A stretch of DNA of 64,000 bases from Acidobacteriota bacterium (GCA_003225175.1 QIBA01000040.1:62001-126000); one strand, 5' to 3'; counted from the stretch's first letter, positions 1 to 9,495 are shown. The notes: generated by a model from the sequence alone, not told the origin. A program made the numbers and translations.

Positions 1-1
1 T

Positions 2-1270
2 CGGGGGTACCTCTCCAAGGTCACCGATCAACTGCTCGCAGCGGGCCAGGCAGCGGGGGCCGGCGATCCTGGGAAGTCGCTCGAGCTGTCACGCGCATTG
101 AGAGAGCGTCACTATTCCACCGCCGGAGAACTCCTCGGCACCGGACTTTTCACGCAATTTCATTCCGAGCTCGAAACCGAGTTTGACGCGCTCGACGAGT
201 TGCTGCGCGGCATCGCCGCCGTCGGCGAGCTTACTCCTCGCACAACGGATCTCGTTGCATCATTCGGCGAACGTATTTCAAGCCGGATAGTGACTTCAGC
301 CTTTACCGTCCGAGATTTGCCGGCGGCACACGTGGATTCGCGCAAATGTGTAATCACAGATGCAAACCACACGAAGGCAGTGCCGCTCTTCCCGGAGATC
401 GATCTTCGCCTTGCGCGTCAGGTGAAGCCGTTGCTCGAGAAAAAGCAGATTCCCGTAATGGGAGGATTCATAGGCGGCACGCGCGAAGGAGCAACCACCA
501 CTCTGGGGCGCGGCGGCTCAGATTTTACGGCAGCCATTGTCGGCGCAGGACTTGGAGCAGAGTCGATCGAGATCTGGACGGATGTGGACGGCATGATGAC
601 CACTGACCCTCGGCTCTGCAAAGAGGCTCATCGTATTCGCACCATCAGCTTCGATGAAGCCGCCGAACTCGCCTACTTCGGCGCGAAGGTTCTCCACCCC
701 GCGACACTGCTGCCGGCAGTCCAGAAAGACATTCCCGTATTGGTCCTAAACTCGCGTAATCCGGGTTGTGAAGGTACACGCATTACAGCCCGAGCTCCGC
801 AATGCCGCAACTACTTCAAAGCTATTGCCGCAAAGCGCAGGATCACCATCGTCGATGTAGTTGCCACGCGCATGCTGATGGCGCACGGCTTTTTGAAGAG
901 CATCTTCGAAGTATTCGACCACCACCGTTGTCCTGTGGACATGGTCTGCACGTCCGAAGTGAGTGTCTCGTTGACGGTAGATTCAACGGAGGCGATTCCC
1001 GCCATTGCAGCCGAATTGGAGAAGCTGGCTGATGTGAAGTACGAAGGACGCAAAGCCATCGTCTGCCTGGTGGGAGAAAACATCCGCGGCACACGCGGCA
1101 TCGCCGCAAAAGTATTTGGCGCGTTGCCCGAGACCAACGTGCGCATGATTTCCCAGGGAGCCTCCGAGATCAATATCAGCTTCGTAATCGAGGAAGACGA
1201 CGTTGACGAGACTGTGCGAACACTGCACGAGGTATTCTTCGCCGATCCTGATCCGGCGATCTTCGCGTGA
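2..1270 (+). CDS. lysC: Aspartate kinase, 5'-truncated by window edge
   Basis: The frame is open from base 2, so the true start and roughly the first 25-30 residues (the N-terminal ATP-loop strand) lie outside the window; an internal TTG at 98 is not the start. Aspartate kinase phosphorylates L-aspartate, the first step toward lysine, threonine and methionine, in the cytoplasm. Visible are the kinase signature TREGATTTLGRGGSD, the DVDGMMTTDPR and FGAKVLHPAT segments, and a C-terminal regulatory region with tandem ACT domains (RGTRGIAAKVFGAL, then ISQGASEINISFVI) where amino-acid feedback normally acts. About 422 residues are visible against 449 for E. coli LysC, so it is monofunctional with no homoserine dehydrogenase part. 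dapB follows 181 bp downstream, consistent with a lysine/diaminopimelate cluster. The family call is secure; which end product inhibits it cannot be read. Confidence 0.95.
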   Translation, partial: RGYLSKVTDQLLAAGQAAGAGDPGKSLELSRALRERHYSTAGELLGTGLFTQFHSELETEFDALDELLRGIAAVGELTPRTTDLVASFGERISSRIVTSAFTVRDLPAAHVDSRKCVITDANHTKAVPLFPEIDLRLARQVKPLLEKKQIPVMGGFIGGTREGATTTLGRGGSDFTAAIVGAGLGAESIEIWTDVDGMMTTDPRLCKEAHRIRTISFDEAAELAYFGAKVLHPATLLPAVQKDIPVLVLNSRNPGCEGTRITARAPQCRNYFKAIAAKRRITIVDVVATRMLMAHGFLKSIFEVFDHHRCPVDMVCTSEVSVSLTVDSTEAIPAIAAELEKLADVKYEGRKAIVCLVGENIRGTRGIAAKVFGALPETNVRMISQGASEINISFVIEEDDVDETVRTLHEVFFADPDPAIFA

Positions 1271-1280
1271 AAGATACTTT

Positions 1281-1398
1281 GAACACGGAGGACACGGAGG
1301 TCACAGAGGGGCGCGGCTCAATTCCGTATTGTCCGTTCCGCGCTGAATGATGGTTAGACCAAAAATCACTTCTCCTTGCCTCTCTGTCCTCCGTGTTC
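1281..1398. repeat. Imperfect inverted repeat between lysC and dapB
   Basis: GAACACGGAGGACACGGAGG at 1281-1300 recurs in inverted orientation at 1379-1398, with about 17 of 20 positions matching, separated by 78 bp. The arms contain a short GGACACGGAGG-type tandem element. It occupies most of the 181-bp gap between lysC and dapB. It could form a long hairpin or be a dispersed palindromic (REP-like) unit; the sequence alone does not decide. Confidence 0.6.
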
Positions 1399-1451
1399 GC
1401 TCCGGGTTTTGCTTTTCGCCTCACTTGCCTCCATGTTGAAATAGCCCTCAA

Positions 1452-2138
1452 ATGAATCTTCTACTTATCGGTCATGGCAAAACAGGATCGCTGGTGGGCA
1501 ATGTCGCGCGAGAGCGCGGCCACAATGTGCAGGTCCTGTCATCGCGCGATAACGAACAGGCGCGTGCTCTCACGGCCGACCGCCTTCGCGACATCGATGT
1601 CATCATCGATTTCACGAACCCTGACGCGGTGCTCGAAAACATGCGGGCATGCATTCGCCATAAGAAAGCGATCGTAGTCGGAACCACAGGTTGGTATCAG
1701 CATCTTCCCGAAATTGAGCGGCAGGTGCTGGAAGCCAAAGCCTCCTTGCTCTTTGGATCGAATTTCTCCATTGGCGTAAATGTCTTTTTTGAAATTGCCG
1801 CAGCCGCCGCATTAGGTGTGCCACTCGGATATATCCCGCGCATCGTAGAACGCCACCACATGCAGAAGAAGGATGCTCCTTCAGGCACCGCGGTTTCGAT
1901 TCAGCGGATCGTTGCCGAAGTGGGAAACACGAATCCGGAGATTGCTTCTGTACGTGAGGGAGATACGGTCGGCACGCATGTGCTTTTGCTCGATGGCCCT
2001 CATGACACGATGATGCTCGTACACGACGCCAAGAACCGTCTGGGGTTCGCCGAAGGCGCCGTACGCGCAGCCGAGTGGCTAAAAGGGAAGACCGGCTTCT
2101 ACGAGTTCCGCAAAATCTTCCGAGATCTCCAAGCGTAA
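1452..2138 (+). CDS. dapB: 4-hydroxy-tetrahydrodipicolinate reductase
   Basis: Reduces 4-hydroxy-tetrahydrodipicolinate to tetrahydrodipicolinate with NAD(P)H in the diaminopimelate/lysine pathway, which fits lysC immediately upstream. The N-terminal Rossmann strand reads LLIGHGKTGSLVG, a variant of the usual GxxGxMG loop. The family signature with the catalytic His pair and substrate-binding Lys is clear: VERHHMQKKDAPSGTA around residues 135-150. FGSNFSIGVNVFFEIA matches the conserved N-[FY]-S-[IV]-G-V helix. At 228 residues it is shorter than E. coli DapB (273) but within the range of compact homologues. The start ATG at 1452 begins right at the first beta strand. Confidence 0.93.
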   Translation: MNLLLIGHGKTGSLVGNVARERGHNVQVLSSRDNEQARALTADRLRDIDVIIDFTNPDAVLENMRACIRHKKAIVVGTTGWYQHLPEIERQVLEAKASLLFGSNFSIGVNVFFEIAAAAALGVPLGYIPRIVERHHMQKKDAPSGTAVSIQRIVAEVGNTNPEIASVREGDTVGTHVLLLDGPHDTMMLVHDAKNRLGFAEGAVRAAEWLKGKTGFYEFRKIFRDLQA

Positions 2139-2170
2139 GCCCACGAAAGTTATGAGGCTGGACCGTCCTC

Positions 2171-2474
2171 CCCTGTTCGCTGTAACCTATCCCCTGTACC
2201 CTCGATTTCGTATGCCTATCTTTGAATACATCTGCAAAGAATGTGATCGCCGCTTCGAAGCCGTAGTTCGCGGATCGGAAGCTCCGGCGTGTCCTGCGTG
2301 CTCCAGTCATGATCTGGATCAACAGCTTTCCAGCTTTGCCGTAGGAAGTTCACATAAGAGCTTTTCTTCATCTCCGAGTCCCTGCGGAAGCTGTGGCGAC
2401 CCGCGTGGCCCTGGCTCATGCTCGATGAATTAAGGAATCGTCTGTTCCCTATAACCTGTCCCCTGTAACCTATT
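2171..2474 (+). repeat. Two CCTGTAACCTATCCCCTGT-like direct repeats flanking the zinc-ribbon gene
   Basis: A pyrimidine-rich stretch at about 2171-2202 (CTGTTCGCTGTAACCTATCC and on) is echoed at 2441-2474 (CTGTTCCCTATAACCTGTCC and on). Each copy contains the unit CTGT-N-ACCT(A/G)T-CCCCTGT in variant form. They lie immediately before the FmdB-like start and between that gene and the hydrolase. Low-complexity spacers like these may be dispersed repeats; no function is evident. Confidence 0.55.
2212..2433 (+). CDS. FmdB-family zinc-ribbon protein
   Basis: A 73-residue protein starting MPIFEYICKECDRRFE, the classic opening of the FmdB putative regulatory family: a single zinc ribbon made of CKEC and CPAC knuckles (residues about 8-33), followed by a Gly/Ser/Cys-rich tail with CGSCG. 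Members are small cytoplasmic proteins often annotated as regulators, but their role is mostly undefined. An in-frame start exists at 2152, but the intervening 60 bases are the pyrimidine-rich repeat, so ATG 2212 is preferred. It lies 43 bp before the hydrolase gene, possibly in one transcript with dapB. Confidence 0.88.
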   Translation: MPIFEYICKECDRRFEAVVRGSEAPACPACSSHDLDQQLSSFAVGSSHKSFSSSPSPCGSCGDPRGPGSCSMN

Positions 2475-2476
2475 TC

Positions 2477-3490
2477 TTGGTGTTGTCCTCTGAGCACAAT
2501 TTCATTCCCCGACGCGGCCTAAGCGGCGGACACACGCAAACCATCGCGGGCAATTTTCTACCTCGAATCAGCCTGCTGCCTGAAGGCGAGAGGCGCCGCT
2601 TCCTGGTTGCCGAACATGATTCCGGAGCCAAAGTAGAGGTTGAGTGTCTCTGCCACTGGCAGCCAGAGCGGCGATCGGCGATAACCGATATTGTCGTGCA
2701 CGGACTCGAAGGTTCGGTCGAATCGCAATACGTCATCGGCACGGGAAGCAAAGCATGGGCCGCGGGCATGAATGTTGTGCGCATGAATATGCGCAATTGT
2801 GGCAATACCGAGACTCTTACTCCAACGCTCTACCACTCAGGCCTGTCCGCAGACGTAGGCGCCGTCGTGGAGGAACTAATCCGAGAAGATGGCCTCGAGC
2901 GCATTGCCATTGTGGGATTCTCTATGGGCGGCAATCTGGTTCTGAAACTTGCGGGAGAGTGGGCGGATGAATTTCCGAACAACGTGAAGGCAGTGGCGAC
3001 AGTATCGCCGGCGATGGACCTTGCAGCATCGGCTGACGCGCTGCATTCCTGGAAAAATTGGCTTTACGAGCAGCGCTTCCTGCGAGGGCTGCGGAAAAGA
3101 TATCGACGCAAAGTTATACTGTTCCCAGATCGGTACGATCTATCCGACTTGAAACGCTTTCCAAGCATCCGCGAATTCGACGACAAGATCACGGCGCGAT
3201 ACGAAGGCTTCGCCGGCGCAGAGGATTATTACCAGCGCGCGAGCTCCTCAAGAGTCCTCGACAGAATTCGTATTCCCACTCTGGTCATCCATTCCAACGA
3301 CGATCCCTTCATCCGCATCCTGCCTGAGACCAGGCAGAAACTGTTGGCCAATCCTTCCATTACGTGGATCGAGACAAGTCGCGGCGGACACTGCGCATTC
3401 CTGGCCGAACCGAACGGCTACGATGGACGATGGGCCGAGAGACAAGTCATCGATTTCATTTGGCGTCTGAACTCAGATTTATCCGAGTAA
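2477..3490 (+). CDS. YheT-type alpha/beta-hydrolase
   Basis: A 337-residue alpha/beta-hydrolase of the YheT/ABHD1-3 group. The family-typical N-terminus (PRRGLSGGHTQTIAGNFLPR) is present, followed by the nucleophile elbow GFSMGGN (Ser near residue 150), an acid in HSNDDPFI and the catalytic His in GGHCAFL near the C-terminus. There is no signal peptide, so it is predicted cytoplasmic or loosely membrane-associated. Bacterial members are esterases of unknown natural substrate. Start codons TTG 2477, GTG 2480 and TTG 2483 are adjacent and none has a strong ribosome site, so the exact first residue is uncertain by a few positions. Confidence 0.88.
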   Translation: MVLSSEHNFIPRRGLSGGHTQTIAGNFLPRISLLPEGERRRFLVAEHDSGAKVEVECLCHWQPERRSAITDIVVHGLEGSVESQYVIGTGSKAWAAGMNVVRMNMRNCGNTETLTPTLYHSGLSADVGAVVEELIREDGLERIAIVGFSMGGNLVLKLAGEWADEFPNNVKAVATVSPAMDLAASADALHSWKNWLYEQRFLRGLRKRYRRKVILFPDRYDLSDLKRFPSIREFDDKITARYEGFAGAEDYYQRASSSRVLDRIRIPTLVIHSNDDPFIRILPETRQKLLANPSITWIETSRGGHCAFLAEPNGYDGRWAERQVIDFIWRLNSDLSE

Positions 3491-3740
3491 CACCTTAACT
3501 CTCCATTAGCTGCCTTAATCCGTGGCGCGAAATCCCATATTGGGATAAGCGCGTCGCGTGAAACCAAAGAAGTGGCCTTTGGAGGCTGCTCTTTAATATT
3601 TGCGCCCTCGATTTCTGAGCTGCTGAGTACTAAGACTGCTAAACGTCTCAGGTACTTACAGACGATCACCGCTTCGTGCGGACCCAGCTGCGCCTTGACG
3701 CTCTTTCCGCGCCCCAACTATAGTTTTCAATACCGAATCC

Positions 3741-5837
3741 ATGCAGTCTCGTCCTCAAAAAGCGCCGCTTCATCTAGTAGTTTCCTGTCTCTTGCTCATC
3801 CAGGTTTTTCTGACTGGGATACTCTTCGCGACCGCTTCCAAAGACGTGAAGAAGCTCCCAGTCCGGTATCAGCAGTGGTTTAACCGGGATGCCGCCTACC
3901 TGATCACTGACGAAGAGAAGGGTGCGTTCCTGCACCTTAGTACGGATGAAGAGCGCGACAAGTTCATCGACCACTTTTGGGAAATTCGAAATCCCAACCC
4001 AGGATCTCCTACAAATACTTATCGGGACGAGATCTACGAGCGGATTCAATACGCGAATCAAAACTTCGGGCACGAAGGATGGCGAACGGATCGAGGTCGT
4101 ATTTATATCCTCTTCGGCAAGCCGCAGCAGAAGGCGCTCTACGTGGGTCAGGCCAACGTCAGGCCGATGGAGATCTGGTTCTATTCATCTCCACACAAGG
4201 CGCTGCCGCCTTTTTTCTATATTGTCTTCTACCAGCGAGACACAGGCGATGAATTCCGTCTTTACAGCCCGTATATGGACGGTCCGGACAAACTGGTAAC
4301 CGGGACTGGAGCGGAAAACGATCGTCTGACAGCCTTGAAGGTAATTGACCGGTCATTGGGACGCGAAGTAGCTCGCACTACGCTTAGTCTCCTGCCGGAT
4401 GAACCAGTTGATCTGGATGCCGCTACCAGTAGCCTTACTTCAGACGTAATGCTGGGTACGATTCGAAATCTGGCGAACAACCCCTTCAACAAGGAAATGC
4501 TCGATCAGCATCGCAGGCTGCTCGAAGCCGTCAGTCATCGAATCGTCATTAGCGGCGAATTTCTTGAGGTCTTAACCGCTCCGCTGGTTGATAGCCACGG
4601 AGATACGAACCTCCACTACGTCTTGAGATTGAAGAGGCCCGAGGACTTCACGCTGCAGCAGGCACAGGATGAGCAATACTACTTTTCCGTGGAGGTGGTT
4701 GCCCGAGTCTTGGCGCCAGATAACAAGCCTATCTTTGAACAGGAGCGCAAGGTTTCACAGTTCCTTATCTCGCAGCAGGTAGAGCAAGTAAAAAACAAGC
4801 TGTTCGGATATGAAGGCACTCTGCCGCTACCGCCGGGGAAGTACACCGTCGAGTTTGTCCTCAGCAACGAACTCAACAAGACCGCCTTTCGTGAGCAAAA
4901 AGAAATCGTTATTCCTGATCCCCCGGCCAAGGGTTTGCAGCTGACTGCGGTCGTTCCCTTTGCTGAAGCTGAAACCGGCATCACGTCTCCAACCGTGCGA
5001 CCGTTCACGGCCGCCGGCGTGAAGTTCACGCCGTCATCGGGGGAGGGCGTTGCCCTCGGACAGGGGCGTGACCTGAAATTCTTCTACCAAATATGGGCGC
5101 CTCCGGCCGATCCAAGGTCCTATGGCAGCGCCAAATTGATAGCGGAATATGCTGTGGGTCGCATGGGGATGCACGATACCAAGACGCTGCAGGACGAGCT
5201 ACAGAGAAGTGAATTCGACGCCAACGGAACATTAATTAATGGCAAGAAGATTCCCATTTCAGACCTCAAGCCTGGCAACTACAGGATGGTGGTGACTGTA
5301 AGCGATCCGGCAACGCGGGAAAGGGCTTTTTCCAGCTTGAACTTTCGCGTGGTTTCGTCCGAGCCTGCGAATCGGATCTGGGATGTTATCGATCCCTCCG
5401 CGAGTGATGACGCCCGACTCGGAGTTGGTGAGAGTCAACGGGCACTATGCTATCTGTCACAAGGAAAAGATTCTGAAGCAATCGGCTGGCTAACGCGCTC
5501 CTATCGAAAGGATCCGTCGAACGAAGTAGTTCGCTCCAAACTGGTGGAGCTGCTATTTGCGAAACAGCAGTTTCAGCAAATCGCCGTGTTGTACGGCAAC
5601 GCCGGCGTCACCGAACATACTGACGAGCAGACCATCCTGCGAATCGCCGAAAGCTTCCACAAACTCGGACAGGTCGGCAAGTCCATCCAACTGCTCGAGG
5701 GCATAGTCCCCGGCAGGCAAAGCGGGCCTCTATACCTGACCTTATCGAGCTACTACCAGCAGGTCGGCGAAACTCAGAAAGCCGCCGACACGGAGCGCAA
5801 AGGCAAGATGATCGCCTCTCTGCCGCCCAAGTCCTAG
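3741..5837 (+). CDS. GWxTD-domain protein with C-terminal TPR-like region
   Basis: A 698-residue secreted or membrane-anchored protein. Residues about 11-31 form a hydrophobic N-terminal signal or anchor. Residues about 40-200 carry the GWxTD domain, with the diagnostic GWRTDRGRIYILFGKP at 113-128 and the preceding FIDHFWEIRNPNPGSPTN. The middle (about 200-560) is beta-rich and the end (about 575-690) reads as degenerate TPR helices (LCYLSQGKDSEAIGWLTRSY). GWxTD proteins are frequent in Acidobacteriota and Bacteroidota-like genomes, but no activity is established. The gene is monocistronic in appearance, with 250 bp upstream and 367 bp downstream free of genes. Confidence 0.85.
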   Translation: MQSRPQKAPLHLVVSCLLLIQVFLTGILFATASKDVKKLPVRYQQWFNRDAAYLITDEEKGAFLHLSTDEERDKFIDHFWEIRNPNPGSPTNTYRDEIYERIQYANQNFGHEGWRTDRGRIYILFGKPQQKALYVGQANVRPMEIWFYSSPHKALPPFFYIVFYQRDTGDEFRLYSPYMDGPDKLVTGTGAENDRLTALKVIDRSLGREVARTTLSLLPDEPVDLDAATSSLTSDVMLGTIRNLANNPFNKEMLDQHRRLLEAVSHRIVISGEFLEVLTAPLVDSHGDTNLHYVLRLKRPEDFTLQQAQDEQYYFSVEVVARVLAPDNKPIFEQERKVSQFLISQQVEQVKNKLFGYEGTLPLPPGKYTVEFVLSNELNKTAFREQKEIVIPDPPAKGLQLTAVVPFAEAETGITSPTVRPFTAAGVKFTPSSGEGVALGQGRDLKFFYQIWAPPADPRSYGSAKLIAEYAVGRMGMHDTKTLQDELQRSEFDANGTLINGKKIPISDLKPGNYRMVVTVSDPATRERAFSSLNFRVVSSEPANRIWDVIDPSASDDARLGVGESQRALCYLSQGKDSEAIGWLTRSYRKDPSNEVVRSKLVELLFAKQQFQQIAVLYGNAGVTEHTDEQTILRIAESFHKLGQVGKSIQLLEGIVPGRQSGPLYLTLSSYYQQVGETQKAADTERKGKMIASLPPKS

Positions 5838-6204
5838 TATCATCGGGGATAAGACGCGGGGATATTGGGACTAAAGTAAGTACAATTATTGCAATAGCTT
5901 AGCTAAATTTGACAACTCGTAGAAGATCCCTGGCCTTTCGCACCTATTTATTAACATATAATCCCAGCCCGTTCATCCTAGAAATCATATTTCTCGTCCC
6001 GGAAATCATTGTAAGTCTCTGAATGTCAAGAGTCTCGTTTAGGTCATCGACGTGCACTCAGCTTGCACAGTCTTCCCCCTATAGCATTCCTTGGCTTTGC
6101 GGTTAGCACAGACGGTCGGCTGTTGTGCACAGTCGTGGACAACGATGAAGTTACTTCACCTGCGCCCAGCCACCGGAAGAATTTTTCGAAGGAGAGAGTA
6201 AAGG
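5838..6204. other. Intergenic region before first Oar-like gene
   Basis: 367 bp without a credible gene. It is AT-richer than the flanks, with a TATAAT at about 5957 but no well-spaced -35 box, and ends in a good ribosome site (GAAGGAGAGAGTAAAGG) directly before ATG 6205. Unlike the other two Oar-like genes I see no convincing -24/-12 element: the best GG-N10-GC here (6045 region) matches poorly. No riboswitch-like structure was recognised. Confidence 0.5.
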
Positions 6205-9200
6205 ATGAACAAGAGATTTTCGCGGATCGCGACAACTCTGGCTGTTGCCTTGACGCTCGCGCTGTCAGCTTTTGCGCAAGAAACGTCGACAAAGGGCAAT
6301 TTAGCCGGAGTGGTGGCAGACAAGACCGGTGCGGTCGTAGTTGGCGCCAAAGTGACTATGACTGGTCCAACCGGAACACGAGCAACGGACACAGACAAGG
6401 ATGGACGCTTCCTGTTCTCTACATTGGATCCGGGCGCATACAACCTTAAGATCGAAAAGACCGGCTTCAGCGCGGCGCAACTGCGTTCGCTTGGGGTCGT
6501 TGTAGGAAAGACAGCAACTGTAAGTATCACGCTTGAGCCGGGCGCGGTCACCGAGACTGTCGAAGTAAGCGCCTCCGCAGTTGCGGTGGACACTACTTCC
6601 ACGGCGATCAGCACTAACCTGACCGATGAGTTCTACTCCAAGGTTCCAATCGGCCGCGGCGTTGCAAATCTGTTTTATACAGCACCAGGCGTAGCCAGCG
6701 GCGGAGCTACCGGCAATTCCAATCCCTCGATCTCCGGCAGTTCTGGTCTTGAAAATACGTATGTTGCCGATGGCGTAAACATTACGGACTCGGCTTTCGG
6801 CGGCTTGGGAACCTTTACCCGCGCGCAGGGTTCAATCGGAACCGGAATCAATCTGTCATTCATTAAAGAAGTTCAGGTGAAGACCAGCGGTTTTGAGCCG
6901 CAGTATGGACAATCGGATGGCGGCATCATCCAGATCGTAACCAAAACCGGCGGCAACGCCTATCATGGCGCGATCGCGGGATACGCTTCTCCCCAGGATT
7001 TGAAAGCCAATCCACTGCTGCGCGACGATTTCCGCGTCAACAAAATCGGGAAGCAGCCTGGTGACTCGAATTACGACGCGAGCGGTGAGTTGGGTGGATA
7101 CATCCCACATTTCAAGGATCACCTGTTCTTCTTTGCTTCGGGCGATCCGTCGTGGAGGATCAACCCACGTCAAACCGTTCCAACCGCTCCTCTGGCAGCT
7201 ACCTTACCATTGATCAATCAGCGCACCACGACTTACAACTATGACGCGAAGCTTACGTGGCACATCAACGATTCGCACCAGTTAGAAGGTTCGATCTTCG
7301 CCGATCCGTCGCATACCAATGTGGGCGCCTTTAACCTCGCATCATTAAACGCTTCGAACAACACTGGCTTCAGCAGACTGAACTATGGTACGCGTAACGT
7401 TGTCGGCCGATACAATGGAACGCTCAGCCCAACTTGGCTGGTGAACGGCTCTTTCGCCTACAACACCAACAACTTCACTGAGACTCCGGGCTTTGACGTT
7501 TATCAGGTCGTGGACCGCACGACTTCCGTGACCAGGACACTCCAGGGATTTGGCTTGCTGGAGAATCATGACGCCCACACTTACAAAGTGAGTGGTGATA
7601 CTTCGAAGATCGTCAATGCTCTTGGACAGCACACGTTCAGTGTCGGATACATGTGGGAAAACCCGAACTACACGGATGTGAAGGCGCGATCCGGCGGACG
7701 TTACGTCGTTCCCGCTACTAACCTTCAGGGTGGTTCGTGGCTACCCACGACTAACAGTCCGGCAGGTAAGATGTCGGACGCGCAGTTCAACTTGCTCAAG
7801 TCTCCAACTGATTCAAACGGCAACTTCACTTGCACGCTGTGCCCGTTGTATCCGGTGAATGGGGTGATGACGCCCGTTTATCTGAATCAGGTTCGTGGTG
7901 AGTTTGGCGCGGGTGGCAAGTTACCTACCTTCAGCAAATACCAGGCTGGTTACGTGAACGATTCATGGGAAATGAATAAGCACGTAAACATGAGCTTAGG
8001 CGTTCGCTGGGAGCAGCAATTGTTCTCCGGTAACGTGGACACTCAGCACTATACGTTTACTGATAACTGGGCTCCCCGCTTTGGAATCGCGGTGGATCCC
8101 AAAGGAGATCGTAAGAGCAAAATCTTCTTCAACTTCGGCCGATATAACTACGAGCTGCCGTTGGATGCAGCCATCCGTCAGCTCTCGGAAGAGCTCGATT
8201 TGCTGGGCGCTGACTTCATTCCCGTCATTAACGGCACGAAAGTCACCCCAGTGCTTGACCAAGCTCATTTGATCAACAATGCTACCGGCGGCATCGCCGC
8301 AGGCGGCAAAGTTTCCGTAGCAGGTCTGGGCGAGGCCATTGCTCCCGGTACAAAGATGTCCTACACCGATGAGTACGTCATCGGGGCTGAGCATGAGTTC
8401 CATGGATTCGTGCTAAGCGCGCGGTACGTTGATCGCCGTCTGCAGCGTGTGATCGAAGACGTCGGCAGCGTTTCGCCGGAAGGCAACCTGATTCTTAGCC
8501 AGAACTCGGCCATTGCCAATCCAAGTCCGACCCTGGATCTGTTCGTGAACGAAGTTCAGAAGGTGATCGCTCCGGGCACTCCAGTAGCCAATTTCCCAAC
8601 TGGCTGCAGAACGGATAACACGACAAACGTTGGGAAGAATTCAGCTGGAGTGCCAGTTGCACTGGGCAATACCGCCGATGCCAACAACAACGTCTTCACT
8701 CCTAACTCGATCTGCTTCCTTGATGGTGGCGGTGATGTGGGAGCCGACGGCAAGCCGGACGGCTTTATTAAGCCGAGCCGCGTATACCGCGCGATGGAGT
8801 TCGAGGTAAACAAGGCATTCAGCCACAACTATATGCTGCGAGTGAACTATCGTGTTGGCCACCTGTACGGCAACTACGAAGGCGCATTCCGCAACGACAA
8901 TGGACAAACTGATCCCGGTATTAGCTCGCTGTTTGACTTCACCGCAGGCCAATACAACTTATTAGGGGACCAGTTCAAGAATGGCGACTTGAATACCGAT
9001 CGTCGTCATGTGGTTAACGCATTTCTCAGCTACACGTTGCCTGAATCCTTCGCTAAGGGCTTGACCCTCGGTACTGCTGTACGCGTACAGACCGGTACTC
9101 CGATCAGCCAGTTCGGTGATCATCCGGCTTACCAGAACTCGGGAGAAGTCCCTATCGGGGGCCGCGGACTCTTAGGCCGCACCCTGCCGCAGGGGACTGT

Positions 9201-9417
9201 CGACTTTAAGGCTGAGTATCCTATGAAGATAGGCGAGAGGAGCACTCTCCACTTCGCAGTCGACTTGTTCAACATCGCTGATGCTCGCAGAATCAACCTG
9301 GTCGATCAGAACCGGGATTTGTCGAGCCAACCGGCAAACTCGAACGTCGACTTCCAGGCTCCGCTTCAATTCCAAGCGCCGTTCTCCGCGCGCGTGATGG
9401 CCAAGTGGGAGTTCTAG
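6205..9417 (+). CDS. Oar-like TonB-dependent outer-membrane transporter 1
   Basis: A 1070-residue outer-membrane receptor. It has a Sec signal peptide (about residues 1-25, ending ALSAFAQ), an N-terminal carboxypeptidase-regulatory-like beta-sandwich (about 30-115: GVVADKTGAVVVGAKVTMTG, then FLFSTLDPGAYNLKIEKTGF), a TonB-plug-like region (about 120-245, GLENTYVADGVNIT) and a long beta-barrel ending in Phe (RVMAKWEF), as barrel-assembly substrates do. This is the Oar/CirA-like architecture that is strongly expanded in Acidobacteriota; substrates are unknown and usually guessed to be polysaccharide or peptide fragments. The start ATG is supported by GAAGGAGAGAG upstream. A perfect intrinsic terminator follows 30 bp after the stop, and then a secreted TPR gene. 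It is paralogous to the genes at 11031 and 16048. Confidence 0.9.
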   Translation: MNKRFSRIATTLAVALTLALSAFAQETSTKGNLAGVVADKTGAVVVGAKVTMTGPTGTRATDTDKDGRFLFSTLDPGAYNLKIEKTGFSAAQLRSLGVVVGKTATVSITLEPGAVTETVEVSASAVAVDTTSTAISTNLTDEFYSKVPIGRGVANLFYTAPGVASGGATGNSNPSISGSSGLENTYVADGVNITDSAFGGLGTFTRAQGSIGTGINLSFIKEVQVKTSGFEPQYGQSDGGIIQIVTKTGGNAYHGAIAGYASPQDLKANPLLRDDFRVNKIGKQPGDSNYDASGELGGYIPHFKDHLFFFASGDPSWRINPRQTVPTAPLAATLPLINQRTTTYNYDAKLTWHINDSHQLEGSIFADPSHTNVGAFNLASLNASNNTGFSRLNYGTRNVVGRYNGTLSPTWLVNGSFAYNTNNFTETPGFDVYQVVDRTTSVTRTLQGFGLLENHDAHTYKVSGDTSKIVNALGQHTFSVGYMWENPNYTDVKARSGGRYVVPATNLQGGSWLPTTNSPAGKMSDAQFNLLKSPTDSNGNFTCTLCPLYPVNGVMTPVYLNQVRGEFGAGGKLPTFSKYQAGYVNDSWEMNKHVNMSLGVRWEQQLFSGNVDTQHYTFTDNWAPRFGIAVDPKGDRKSKIFFNFGRYNYELPLDAAIRQLSEELDLLGADFIPVINGTKVTPVLDQAHLINNATGGIAAGGKVSVAGLGEAIAPGTKMSYTDEYVIGAEHEFHGFVLSARYVDRRLQRVIEDVGSVSPEGNLILSQNSAIANPSPTLDLFVNEVQKVIAPGTPVANFPTGCRTDNTTNVGKNSAGVPVALGNTADANNNVFTPNSICFLDGGGDVGADGKPDGFIKPSRVYRAMEFEVNKAFSHNYMLRVNYRVGHLYGNYEGAFRNDNGQTDPGISSLFDFTAGQYNLLGDQFKNGDLNTDRRHVVNAFLSYTLPESFAKGLTLGTAVRVQTGTPISQFGDHPAYQNSGEVPIGGRGLLGRTLPQGTVDFKAEYPMKIGERSTLHFAVDLFNIADARRINLVDQNRDLSSQPANSNVDFQAPLQFQAPFSARVMAKWEF

Positions 9418-9446
9418 GCGACTAGGCTACACTTCGCTCTTTTGTG

Positions 9447-9478
9447 TGGGGAGGGCATCGGCCCTCCCCATTTTTTTT
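9447..9478 (+). terminator. Intrinsic terminator after Oar-like gene 1
   Basis: TGGGGAGGGC (9447-9456), loop ATCG, GCCCTCCCCA (9461-9470): a perfect 10-bp GC-rich stem followed by eight T (9471-9478). It separates the transporter from the downstream TPR gene, whose likely start is only 18 bp after the T-tract. Confidence 0.93.
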
Positions 9479-9495
9479 CTCGAATTTGCAGATCG

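Noticed and set aside
6041-6056. GG-N10-GC string before Oar-like gene 1
   Set aside because: Only about half of the sigma-54 consensus positions match, and it is about 150 bp from the start codon.
9442-9495. Earlier in-frame start for TPR protein 1
   Set aside because: It lies inside the perfect terminator hairpin of the preceding gene and lengthens the protein ahead of a clear signal peptide; ATG 9496 or 9508 is more likely.
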